Positions 48,273-59,104 of a DNA stretch of 64,000 nt are shown in pieces. The first letter of the stretch is position 1. Each line of letters begins with the position of its first letter. The position numbers and the translations under genes were made by a program. Source of the DNA: Rhodomyrtus psidioides (lineage: Eukaryota > Streptophyta > Magnoliopsida > Myrtales > Myrtaceae); the NCBI GenBank assembly GCA_021437785.1, contig JAILYB010000088.1:1240001-1304000 (forward strand), in the 5' to 3' direction. The notes under the pieces were generated by a model. It saw only the letters and a list, made by a program, of their open reading frames with translations, was not told where the DNA came from and did not search any database.

Positions 48273-49456
48273 TTGTGACATTCTGAATTCCGACCCTATC
48301 TCGAAGCTTATTAATGAATGAATGTCTATCGATGTATTCCAGTTAATCTCGCTCAGAATTGATCACTCTCGAGTCGACTAACCAAAGGGGAATGACTATA
48401 TAGGATTTAAAGTACGTGGACCAAAGAACTTAACCACGAGTCGACGCTTTGACCATAAGGATCATCGAGGAAATATTTGGACCGCTAAAGGTCGATCTAA
48501 GAATGGTTTTAGAACGATTTTCTAGTGTCATGTGATTGGCCCACGGGTGATTCCGGATGACCATGACATGATTTACGAATTAACCTAAATCGATTCCTAA
48601 CGGTCGTAACCTTCGGGACTAGTAATTGACCCTCGCGATTACGTGACAACCAAAGCCGCCGTGGCTCGAGTAACTCTTAAACGTGACATTAGTCGCGGGT
48701 CGATACGCGTAACTCCTGAGAGCCGCCTGTTAGTCTGAGACGTGCTGGAATGACAATTGACTGAATTTAGCCATGGATTGGACTTCGAGATTGGAGGCCG
48801 GGCATTCGAAGATCGCAATGGAGTAAATTTGGACGTCGCCTCATCGGAGAGTCATTAAGATTAGAATAATCCCCGTATTAGTTAGAAAAGCGAAATTCGG
48901 ATCGACAAGCGAAATCGACCATTTTAGCCTAAACTTAGTACCCTTTTCTATTAGATAAAGCAAGGGAAATTAGGTCATTTAGCCTTTTAATTATTTGATT
49001 GGAAATTGAATGATAGGATGAGACAACCATGACAAGACTAATAACCTACAAACTACTCCCTTACACAATGTCTTTCATTGCTACTATTCATGTACTATAT
49101 CCCACCAACCACTCCACTTCACTTTTCCCTCCAAAGCTCTCTCTCCCTCTTAACTCTCTCTCCCATTCATTCGGCCACTCCCCCTCCAAAACGACCACCT
49201 CTCTCTCTTTCACTCTCTCTCTCACGTTCTCTTCTTTCCCTACCGTTTGCTCTCGTCGTCCCCTCTCCCTTTCGACCTCTAGGTGGACGATCACCATCGT
49301 CACCACCTCAAACCACCCTTAGCTGACCTCCTCTTCATCACGAGCTGAAGGATAGCTCCGTTTGAAGCCCGGAACCAATCGACCACCCCCCACGACCAGA
49401 ACCGAACCGGGAGGAGAGGAAGGGCTGTTCTTGAGAAGTCCTTGGCCAATCTTGAG

Positions 49457-50796
49457 GTAAGTGACTCTAGGGACCTTAAGGACTAAGATAGGAAGTTATA
49501 GACTTATGTTAGAAGTAATATTGAAGTTGTTCTTGGCCGTGTGATGTATGAACTCCTAGGGATCAGATCGGCTCGCCGAGGACAAGCTTTGCACCGCGCC
49601 ACTTCCACGCCGTCTTCGCCGGTTTCCTTGGACCTTTGAGCTAGGTAAGCTTGTTCTAACCCTTAGCTATGACCTTGTGTGATGGAAGGACCTAGTTAGA
49701 GTTAGATTTATTAAGTTTATGGACTGCTTTGGCGAGACACCCTAAGGGATCGAATTCTGCCCATGGTGAACCGTATGAACCGATGCCTTGTAATGCTTGT
49801 GATGTTGATTCCATGGTTAAACTAGGCTATTGTACGCGTCCTCGTAGTGGTCGAATGGCTTATGGTAGCGTTCAAAGTATTAGACCTTGCTAGAACCTAA
49901 TTGTGATGCCAAAACCCTTACTTGCGCCTAGATGTGTTCGACCATGGTGTAGCTTTGGTGATACGTGGCTTGAAAGTGTTCTAGCGTTCTTATTTGAATT
50001 CTGGTCGTAGGCTCTAATGTGGGGATTAATTGATGGAATGGCGCCGTAGTAGTAAAGATTAACCTTGCGTGACTATTTAATGAGTTATGTGGCTTAATTG
50101 ATCGAATGGCTTTGAGGAATTGTGATAGGGCCGAATGGCCATGGTGATAACAAGTGAGTTATTCCATTCAAAATACGAATGATCGCGAAGCATTGCAATG
50201 GCCTTGATTGATTGGATAATGTGTTGATATGCCGTGATATGGATTTGTGATTAGAACGGCCGCATGGTCCTTGTATGCACATTATGCACATGTGATTGTT
50301 TTATGCTATAATTGGTTGAATTATAAGCCTATGTGCATATAGCGCCCTGATGCGTTAAACGCGGGGCTTAACGATATCCTGATGCGTTAAACGCGGGATA
50401 GACCTGAGGCGGTAAACGCGAGTCATGAGAGATGGCATTTGGAACCTGATGCGTTAAACGCGGGTTCAGTGGTTAACCAAGCCTGAGGCGTTATTACGCG
50501 GGCTGAGCCCTGAGAATTGCAGTCGTATTATATAATATATATATATATATATATGTAAGCTATCATTTATATTATGAGATGTTAAGTGCCAAGGTACGAA
50601 AGCCAAGCCTAGTCTAGATTGGTGCGTTGAATGACAATGCATGTCTTGATTGAGTTGTCGTGTGCCATTTGCCTGAAATTCGCATGGTCGGTCCTTGCAT
50701 GCGTTTGGGTGTGTCTGGAAATCCCGAGTGCCTAGCTTAGGGTTAGGACTAGCTTATTGAGTTTATCTCACCCCGTTGTGGGACCCACCTTTTCAG
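49457..50796 (+). other. Predicted intron within element C LTR (1340 bp)
   Basis: Donor CTTGAG/GTAAGT and acceptor CACCTTTTCAG/ACCC. The 5' LTR copy is 40896-42256 (1361 bp), both sites identical. E has CTTGAG/GTAAGG (60657-60662, minus) and TTTTTTTCAG/ACCC (59932, minus). Splicing is inferred; no transcript data are available here. Confidence 0.45.
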
Positions 50797-50812
50797 ACCC
50801 CAAGCCTTGATC

Positions 50813-51370
50813 ATGCCGCCGTCAGCTTTTGGGGTGCCAGTGATGACCGAGAAGCACGTTACTGAGTACCTAGTGGGTGAGGATAGGGTTTTTATTTGGG
50901 AGCGTAGTACCGTCTGGGTGGACGATGGGACTGATCGTTGGAGGCCAGATAGGTATGTAGTATGGTGGTATCGAGACGGCGACACTACTTGGGGACCCTT
51001 GAGATCTTTTGATGTGCCCTGGGACATTGCCGACAAGCAGGACCCAATGATCGTGTCTCCTCCTGATGCCGAGATTTCTGACCCGGAGACCGATCCTGAG
51101 CCAGGTATGGGCTTCCTGGCGGCGCAGTCACAGAACCCCATTGCAGATGGCGAGGTCATCGAGCCCTCTGATGCCGATGACGATCCCATGGAGGAGGTAG
51201 GGTTTGAGTGGGAGATTGTAGGTGCCGAGGGCGTGCCCATGGATTTAGGGTCCGACTCAGAAGAGGAAGACGTCCCAGTGTATTTCGAGTCAGAGCCAGA
51301 TGAAGATGTCCTAGAGGAGCCTCGGCCGGGTGATTGGGTAGAGTACCACCCTGCAGCCGGTGTTATCTAA
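50813..51370 (+). CDS. LTR-embedded acidic protein ORF, intact copy (185 aa)
   Basis: Unrecognised family. ATG at 50813, 16 nt after the predicted acceptor; stop at 51368-51370. The N-terminal half (residues 11-70) is basic and aromatic, with a WERSTVWVDDG core, RYVVWWYRDG and FDVP. The C-terminal half is strongly acidic (DADDDPMEE, DSEEEDVPVYFESEPDEDV) and ends PGDWVEYHPAAGVI. There is no signal peptide or membrane segment. The reverse-strand ORF of element E (59466-59915) has the same architecture with matching words in the same order, so the frame looks selected rather than accidental. It could be an LTR-borne regulatory or accessory protein; the function is unknown. An alternative upstream non-ATG start is unnecessary. 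Confidence 0.55.
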   Translation: MPPSAFGVPVMTEKHVTEYLVGEDRVFIWERSTVWVDDGTDRWRPDRYVVWWYRDGDTTWGPLRSFDVPWDIADKQDPMIVSPPDAEISDPETDPEPGMGFLAAQSQNPIADGEVIEPSDADDDPMEEVGFEWEIVGAEGVPMDLGSDSEEEDVPVYFESEPDEDVLEEPRPGDWVEYHPAAGVI

Positions 51371-51741
51371 TCCGTCAGCAGCGAGCCTGTCCCTTAGGCG
51401 TAGTAGTAGCCTCTGACTTTTGGAGTGTCCCTTAGGATAGCGACGCGTGTCCCTTAGTAGATGGTTTCTTTTGAGTAGGCTAACCCTTTTCCTCTAGCCC
51501 TGGTTATGTATGGTAGTTCATGTGTATTTTGTAAAACTGAATCTATGTTATTTAATGGTTAAGTGTCTCTTTTCCTCAAGTCATCTTGTTATCTTATGTA
51601 AATGAGTTATGTATGTCGCTTCCGCATGTGCATATGAGTCTCATTAGCTAGTGCGTGCCGTTGGATCCTGGGTAAGAGGTTAAACAGTACGGCAGTAAGG
51701 CGATGTAGCGTGCTTGGAAGTACTCAGGGCGTGACAACCAG

Positions 51742-54421
51742 GAGGTAAATGGTTAGAAATCCTCTTGCTCAGACTTGCATCAATCTTCGTGTGTTGCTTG
51801 TCATTTTAACTTCTGTGGTAATTCTAGTGCTTTGAGATGACGAAAAGCATTCGTTTCTCTATCATATACACTTTTACCCTTTGCACAGCCTAATTGAGCC
51901 TGTACACTCGATTCATAAACCTGTTGGTGATCAGTGCATATTCCAAGACGGAAGCAACGTCACTTCAAGAGTGGAAGAGTTCAAAAGATAGGATTTGTAA
52001 AAAAAAAAAATTGGTGCCGAGATCCAAAGTGTATATCTAGCACACTCATTTGAAGAATCTTGTTCCAAAAAAAAAACAACAAAAAAAAGAAAAGAAAAGA
52101 AGGAGCCCCACAAAAGAGAGCAAAGGAAAAATAGAGAAACACAGTTGTGGGCATCTAGAAAAAGCAAAGTGCCTTGTAAAAGCAAGGCCATTGCCCCTCC
52201 AAATATTTGCACATTTGTGAATCATGTATTTGATATAGTAAATGCAAAAAGAAGAAGAAGAAGAAGAGAGATGGCATGATGTTTGTGTATGGGTCGCTAG
52301 TGAGAATTGGTGATGCCACCTTCAGATGCTGACACCACACTAGCACGAGATTGAGGTTCTCCAAAAGGACTATCAATGCGCTTCAAACCACTAAAGACAC
52401 TCTTCGAATCACAAGGTACCAGATCGGCAGCAAATCTGCATTGATCACCAATATCAAACCCTTCATGTATTCTGGGCCAAAAACAAGCCTTTTTCAATCC
52501 CCAATCCTACTTATGTTACAACCTTGAGAAGTCTTTTCTGATTAAAGCACTTGGGTTAGCATAGGGTTTAAAGCTTAAGCTTAGCTCGAAGAAGTTCGAG
52601 CAAGATTATTTCTTTCTCATTTTGCAGGGTTTTTGACTTGTAAGCCCGGAGCAGATGAAGAAAATTTTGTTAAAAGACCTGACTCAGAAAATGAGTCCCC
52701 CTTCGGAAGCCATATCCGAGCCCGACATTACGGTCCAGTAAAGACCTCCAGATTGATCTAAATGTATGCGCTACGAACGACTCCGAAAACCCAGGTACAG
52801 GGTATTAGGAATTCAAGTGCTATAATTGTGAAAAGACCAAATCAGAAAATTGGTGAGAAGACCTTTCTGACAGGGATATTCCAATAGAATGCTTGAAAGC
52901 AAGCCTCGTTCATAGATTCCAAATTGTTTGATCCAGGACGTGCCTCACAGGGATCCTTGATCATCTTTGTATACTTTAAGATGTTTTGGATAACTTCCAA
53001 CGTCCTAAGCCATTTTTGCATAACGGTATAGGTTAAAAAGAAGCCTTTCTACCAACATTGTGATCGTCATTACCTCAAGAGGATTAATGTTTTGGCAAAT
53101 GAGTAATGAACTCTCATGTCTAAGCTTCTAGGACTCCTGGTGACCCCAGATTCCAGAAGGATGCCTTGCTCTGTGAAGAAGAGCTTTCAAGTTTATTTTC
53201 CTGCAGGATCCCTGGTAACTCCATATCTCAGGAAGATACATTCTTATGAAAAGTTTTTGTAGATTTGAGCTTTCTGCAGGATACCTGGAGTCCCCAGATC
53301 CCAGAATGTCACCTCCAATGTCAAAAGGACAATATTCGAAATCATCCCTCTGTGAGATTTCAAATTTACAGGTTTGAGCTTTCTGCAGCCCCAGATCCCA
53401 GAATGTCACCTCCGATGTTGAAAGGACAATATTCAAGATCGTCTTTCTGTGAGATTTCAGGTAACCCCTAGATCCCAGAAGAATCTCATCAAAGTTATTG
53501 CAAGTTCAAGTTTTCTGCAGGATACTTGGAATCCCCAAATCCCAGAATAACGTCTTACATGTCGAAAGAACAATTTTCAGAATCAGCTTTCTATGAGGTT
53601 CTAGGTAACCCCTAAACCCAGAATAGCTCATGTGGTGAAGCCTAAAGGTTAGGCACACCTCACTTGTATAAATCCTAGTTAATTCATTAGAATATAGGAT
53701 CAAAAAATTCTGACAAAATCAGCTTTTTGCGAGGTTCTAGGTAATCCCTAAACCCAGAGTAGCTCGTTTGGTGAAGCCTAAAGGTTAGGTACACCTCATT
53801 CGTATAGATCCTTGTTAATTCCTTAGAATATATGATCAAAATGTTCGACAATCCCTAAGAGACTGGGTGCGTCATCCATAGGTTCCTAGCAGAAAGGAGT
53901 CCTATTCTCGGCCTGATCCCCCTGAAGGGTCAAAATGTTCGACAATCCCTAAGAGACTGGGTGCGTCATCCATAGGTTCCTAGCAGAAATGAGTCCTATT
54001 CATGGTCTGATCCACCATGCGGATCAAAACCCTGACAATCCCTGAGAGACTGGGTGCGCTATTCATAGATTCCTGTCAAGTATAGGAATCTCATTCTGGT
54101 ACGGCCTACCATACAAGCTAGAGTTTAACCGTCCTAGGATATTAAAAAAAAAACGAGTTCTTAGGTATCCACTTGAACCCGCTATAGACCACGCATGCCG
54201 CACGAGCGTCAGACAGATAAGTAACAGGTGAGTATCTCTATCCCGCCTCTCTCTCTCTCTCACATCAGATGAAACAAAATGAGCAGAGCATTCACCAGCG
54301 GGACAAGAAAGATTATAAGTCAAGATTCATTTTTCTATTTCCCAGTAGAGTCGGTCTAGACTCAGGTGTCACCTGTCTTTGAGCAAAACCTCTCATGAGA
54401 TTCCTCTCAAAGAGGGGCATC
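51742..54421 (+). other. Element Y 3' interior, right of nested element C, with tandem repeats
   Basis: Non-coding. It holds a GAA-type microsatellite near 52248-52272 and A-rich tracts near 52000-52110. A four-to-five-unit repeat of about 100-110 bp (CTTTCTGCAGGATACCTGGAG...CCCAGAATGTCACCTCC) spans about 53190-53640. At 53840-54070 about two and a half copies of a 95-bp unit (GACAATCCCTAAGAGACTGGG...) follow. The polypurine tract AAAGAGGGG is at 54409-54417. Element X has the same lead-in sequence but a different 29-bp array, so these arrays evolve fast. Confidence 0.7.
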
Positions 54422-57400
54422 TGTTGACACTTGATTTTTGACCAAGTTTTTTTTAGCTTTATTTTGAAAAATAAAAAAAAATCCATAAAAAAGTCAAAAA
54501 ATTACAAAATCAACTTTGGTGGCCTTGGCCAAGCCTAAGGAACCATTTTTGACAAAAAATAATTTTTTACATTTTTCGCATTTTTTAATATTTTCAAAAA
54601 TTAGGAAAATACTAAAAAAAATCAAGAAAAATAACATTTGAGGTCAATAAAAAATGGAAAAATAGCCAATATTTTTATTTTAAATCCCTTGTCTTTTTGA
54701 CCTCACAAAAATTCCAAAATCAAATCCAATTGTATATGTTCCTTTGTTACACATATGATTGAATTTGAGAAACAAATGTCAATTTAGTCTTTTAATTTAC
54801 AATTTTGGCATTTTCTAGGATCTTGACATCCATTCTAACTGTCCCTTATTGCAATTTAGCCCAATTGTTTGCACAAATGGCTCAATTGCACGAATTTGGC
54901 AAAATTGCATATTGAAATTGCATTTTTAGTCCTTGAAATTGGGCATAATTGAAATTACTTTTAATTCAAGGGCTATCATTGCAAATTAAACATACTGCCC
55001 AATGAATTTCACCATTTTGAATCGATTGGCACATGTAATTTGACCCAATTTGATCATTTGAACATTCAATTGCATAATTCCCCAATTTGCAATTAAATGA
55101 AAATTTAGGGTTTTCATAGAAATTGATGTGAACTTTTGGGCAAAACCACATTTTTAGATAAAATCCATGCCCTAGATTCGATTATGAGGTTCAATTGCAA
55201 AATTTTCCCATTAATTTGGGTTTAATTTGGAAAATGGTAAGTCGGAACCAGTTCGGACCAGTCAGACCGCCGGTCGGACCAGTCCAGAACAGTGTCGTCT
55301 TCCCCAAAGAGCTCAAGCAGATGAACAGTGACATGCCGAGCTTTGAAGATCAAATTGAAGGTCAAGTCGATCACAATTGAAGACACATTGGTGGGGGTTT
55401 TACACTTTAAATCATCCCCCGTCGATTGACATCGGAATCGCGGCCAATGGTTGCCGGAGGAAGGAGTAATCGGTCGGTTAATCCTGCGGGCCTGTAAAAG
55501 TCAATTTAGCACAAGTCCATGCCAAATTTACAAGAGATAAGGGCTGCCGGAGGAACAAACGGAGTTGGACGGAAAGTCCATCGTCCCCGACGCCGTTTGC
55601 ACCTAAATGCACGTGGCCTCACGTGCAATTAAAGCCGTTACACCACCCCCGTTTCGGCGCCAAAATTCCTAAGAGCTATATAAGCTCATGGTCACTTTCT
55701 ATTGAAAGGGAGAATGAATTCAGTTGAAGAGGAAGAAACAGAATCAAAAGAAAGAGAGAGAACGAGAAAGAGAGAGCTCCCCACCATTGCCATTGTCGAG
55801 GGTAGAGCTCGGATTTGCATAGCACTGGTCAGGCCTTCTCAGGCCAAACCGAAGCTCCTCAAGGTTGACAGGAAGACGGTCAAGCCCCCAGGAAGCAATC
55901 GCCATCGACCGCGCAGCCCAAAACTGCCAAAACAGGTAATCCCGAACTTCGAGCTTAAGCTCTGGTCTCCAATGGCGAACCTTGATTTCGATTTCAATTC
56001 TTGCGATTCCCGTGTGCGTTTCATTCCTTGGATATCACTGACCATCATTGCATCTTCATTTTGCATCGTTTTCGCCCGAATATCTCGAATCGAGTCTTCA
56101 AACATAGCCTCTATTGCCGACCGCCGTCCATAGTTGCCCAGCCAAATTTGGGCCGTGCAAGCTCAATCGGAGCTCGAGGTAAATCTCATGAACATCAATT
56201 GATGCTATCCTGCGATGGAATTGTAATGATTTTGTGTTAATCGAGCGATCGAACTTCCATGGCCGTACTCGGCACTATGCTTGATACTCGTGATTTAGTG
56301 AATGAGGTGCTGCGATTCCTAGATATGTTAAACTAGAGACGATCGCGAGTCGATTACCGTTGGTCTTGCATAGTTTCATCGAGAATCCACCGTCGGATCG
56401 TCGCCGGAGTTCCTCAGCCGTCCATTTCGCCGGGGTCGAAAGGTTGAAGACGAAGCTGACGTGGCGCGGTCAGCCGGTCAAAGCTTCAGTGGTAGTCTAC
56501 CATTGGTCCACTTGGATGTCGAGTCAGCTCGACCGTTAGTCAGTTAGGGCGAGTCAGCGTTAGATCGGACGGTCTAGGTTAATCGAGTCAAATAAATAAT
56601 AGCCGTCCGATTAATAAATAGTATTAACTGAAAATGGTTTTAATTGAAAAATCAATCAGAACAACAAACGATGCCATTTTGATAAAGGACTAGGCGACGT
56701 CGTTTTGGGTAAGTGAGAATAGACGATCCTGATCAAATCCCATGTTCTAATCGTGGCCGTAGGTCTTAATAGGTCAATCAGACGGTTCCGGTCAAGTATC
56801 TAATCAATTTGAGCCGTAGGATTTAGTAATCAGAGCCAACGATCGTGGATTAGCCACGCGGTTCAGTGTGGACCGTCGGATTAATTCCGAATAATCTGAA
56901 AATCAAAAAAGTAGAAACGGCGTCGTTTTGGCGTGTTTGATTTCTCGAGTCCGGGTCTGGGCCGGGTTTTGGCTCGAGAGGGTCGTGTCGACCCGGTCCG
57001 AAATATTTCTTTTTTAAATAAATCAGAAAATGATTTCATAAATAAAAAAAATAAATAAAAAATCCTTGAAAATCCTTAAAAATGCTATAAAATCAAAGAA
57101 AATTCCAACAAAATGTGGCAAAATTGTGGAAAAATCCTAGACACTCCAGAAATCCCCAAAAATTGAGGATTGACCACAGACAACTGGTCAACCCTATTTT
57201 TGGGGTTTCTTATCCGTTCTTCCAATAATCGACGATTATGCCCTTTAGGGGTAATTCGTCCTTGCTTTGTATTTTGAGATAGGTCGAAAACGCCTAGATT
57301 AGGATAGGGCCAGTAAGGTGGCAAGTCCTTCTGCGAGGGTTTTCAAATCTCATCATTTTTCCTGAAATGACGATTTTACCCCTCAAAGGGTAAGTCGCAT

Positions 57401-58277
57401 TTCTTGTTCCAATTGAATTTTTGGAAATTGCTTAAAATTAGGATTTGGGTCAGGTGGTCGACCAATCCTAAAGTTTAAGATTTTCAACCCTCGTCTTTGT
57501 CCAAAATGACGGTTTTACCCCTCTAAGGGTAAAATCACTTTTAAATTCCAAAAAAAAATCATGGAAATTCCTGAAAAATAGGAAATGGGTTGGATTGATG
57601 GCCAATCCTATTTCCCCCATCTTTTGACTTTCCAATTTATCTAAAATGAAAAATTTGCCCTTTTAAGGCGAATCATCCCTGAATTGTTCAAAATTACGAT
57701 TTTACCTCTCATGGGCAAATCATGTCAAATCACTCCTAAGCCTTGATTGAGACTTCTCTAGGCTAATAGGGCCTCATTAGGGATGCCATGCTGATTTCAT
57801 GTGATTTTTCTGCATGTTATGGATCCTTGATTTGCGCATTTATTTTCATGGATTGTGAGTGATAGGGTAGTCATTCCCATCTGCATGAACTCCTAGATTT
57901 AGGATCTGAACCCCACTCCTCTGTATGAAATCCTAGAATCAGATAAACCATTCAGCTTAGGTACCGAAAGGGCGTCAACTCTGATAGTTGGCGTAACTAA
58001 GTCCCCGATCCCACTTCTCCGATTTCCGCAGAATCGAATAGATCGCTCCTAACTATTCGATAGGGTTTCCGATCGTACCCTCCCTGAAACGATTGGTGGC
58101 GACTCCTTGGCATGTACACATATCACATGTCACTAGACCACACTGAAGGTCGACCACGTATATCCAGCCGTTGCGATTTGGGTAATGGACCTCGGGAGAG
58201 GCCCGCGTCCGATCAGCCGACGATCGGGCGGCCTATTAACCCTCGCTAGCCAGACAGCGCTCGAGAGGGTCGCGACA
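54422..58277 (+). repeat. Element Y 3' LTR (3.86 kb)
   Basis: TGTTGACACT...TCGCGACA. A TATA box TATATAAG is at 55677-55684, followed by a purine-rich leader (GAAAGAGAGAGAACGAG). An open frame of 143 codons at 55702-56133 starts there, but it is low complexity at its start and has no recognised domain, so I do not call it a gene. The 3' part (about 57060-57720) is a tandem of hairpin-bearing units related to those in X's LTR. After the TCGCGACA end the sequence is E's gag, not a priming site, so this is a 3' LTR. Confidence 0.83.
57060..57720 (+). repeat. Hairpin-bearing tandem units in Y LTR
   Basis: Four to five diverged units. Palindromes include GACGATTATGCCC...GGGGTAATTCGTC (about 57231-57260), ATTTTACCC...GGGTAAGTC (about 57370) and GGTTTTACCC...GGGTAAAATC (about 57511-57538). 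Stem sequences differ between units, yet pairing is largely kept. Confidence 0.65.
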
Positions 58278-58645
58278 TTCACAAACTGTTCAACTAACTG
58301 ACCTATGTCGCTAGGCACGATGGTATTACCCGACACATTACTTACTCCCACACCTCGATCAGGATTTACATTAACTAGTGCATTACTAGTTCCAGCGCCT
58401 TGACCACTACTACCACTACTTCCGCCCTCTGCATTGGTTCTCATCGTTGCATTCACTGCAGTCAAGGTGGCTCCCACAGCTTGGGTGATAGCAGCATCTC
58501 TATCCTGAGCCTGTCTATCTATCAAATTCTCTATTCGTTCCAAAGCTCTCAATACATCGTCCATTCCAGGATTCTCTGCCGTAGGTGGCCTCGAACTAGA
58601 AGCCCTAGCATTGGGTCTTCTGCGTCGCACAGGTCGATCGCTCAT
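58278..58645 (-). pseudogene. Element E gag, N-terminal fragment
   Basis: ATG at 58645 (minus). It begins with an Arg-rich stretch and reads through ASSSRPPTAENPGMDDVLRALERI, matching the layout of C's gag N terminus (ASSSRPQVVEDPRYDGVMRIL), then an Ala/Asn/Gly-rich linker and IGQLVEQFVN. There the frame runs into Y's LTR. It keeps the pre-capsid part only. It has no stop of its own before the junction. Confidence 0.8.
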
Positions 58646-59082
58646 CCTTAAACTCCCTACACCACTATAATTCCACCACGGAATTAAAGACTCAGACCAA
58701 CTATCCCAACCTAGTGGTTCCATGCTACACAACTAGCAGCATCCACTTTAGAGCAACCATTCTCAAACAACCTCAAAAGCACAACATTCTAGGATACACA
58801 ATCATTAAAAATACTGAGTCGTGCCACACACTTAAATGAAATATTCAATGTTTCACCAAGCAAGCATCCACATTCAATGCACACACTCAGTACAAAGCTT
58901 GGTTACATCCAATCAGCATAACCATGCCACTTTCATGATGCCAAACACATGCGCCACTCATATGCCATGCATTGCTTAACTTACTCTAGTGAGCCCTTCC
59001 TACGGTCTCGCTACCCAGTCACCCCAGATCTCATTCCTCCTTATTACTCCAATCTTCAATCACTTGGATTGAGCTAAACTTG

Positions 59083-59094
59083 GCTCTGATACCA
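59083..59094 (-). promoter_or_regulatory. Primer-binding site of element E
   Basis: Plus strand GCTCTGATACCA, i.e. TGGTATCAGAGC on the minus strand, about 10 bp inside the LTR end at 59105. It fixes this LTR as E's 5' LTR. Confidence 0.9.
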
Positions 59095-59104
59095 CTTAAC
59101 TAGG

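Larger units (their letters stand above)
39716..51736 (+). mobile_element. Element C: full-length Tekay/Del chromovirus nested in Y
   Basis: Seen: LTRs 39716-43197 and 48274-51736, both starting TGTGACATTC and ending CGTGTCA/CGTGACA, the perfect target duplication ACCAG (39711-39715 and 51737-51741), a priming site, gag, protease, RT, RNase H, integrase and a C-terminal chromodomain, and a polypurine tract. It is the best-kept element of the window, with only three one-base deletions and one stop in gag-pol. Long LTRs plus this chromodomain type place it in the Tekay/Del lineage. Confidence 0.95.
48274..51736 (+). repeat. Element C 3' LTR (3.46 kb)
   Basis: Partner of 39716-43197. It carries the CT-rich tract at about 49130-49270, donor GTAAGT at 49457, tandem repeat 50342-50505, the acceptor-like block ending 50796, the intact LTR ORF (50813-51370), and ends GCGTGACA before the right ACCAG. 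Confidence 0.94.
32900..58277 (+). mobile_element. Element Y: Ogre/Tat-type Ty3/gypsy element, 5'-truncated, carrying nested element C
   Basis: Seen: protease with an adjoining glycine-rich G-patch-like motif, a predicted intron, RT, two RNase H domains, integrase, a long 3' interior with tandem repeats, a polypurine tract and one 3.86-kb LTR at the right end. Two RNase H domains plus an intron between protease and RT are diagnostic of the Tat/Ogre lineage. The gag, priming site and 5' LTR are absent, replaced by X's 3' LTR at 32899/32900. Element C (39716-51736) sits in the interior. The right end abuts E's gag; TTCAC (58278-58282) would be the right target duplication. Confidence 0.85.

Noticed and set aside
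55702..56133. A 143-codon frame after the TATA box in Y's LTR
   Set aside because: Starts with a low-complexity Glu/Arg stretch from GA repeats, no recognised domain and no counterpart frame in X's LTR.
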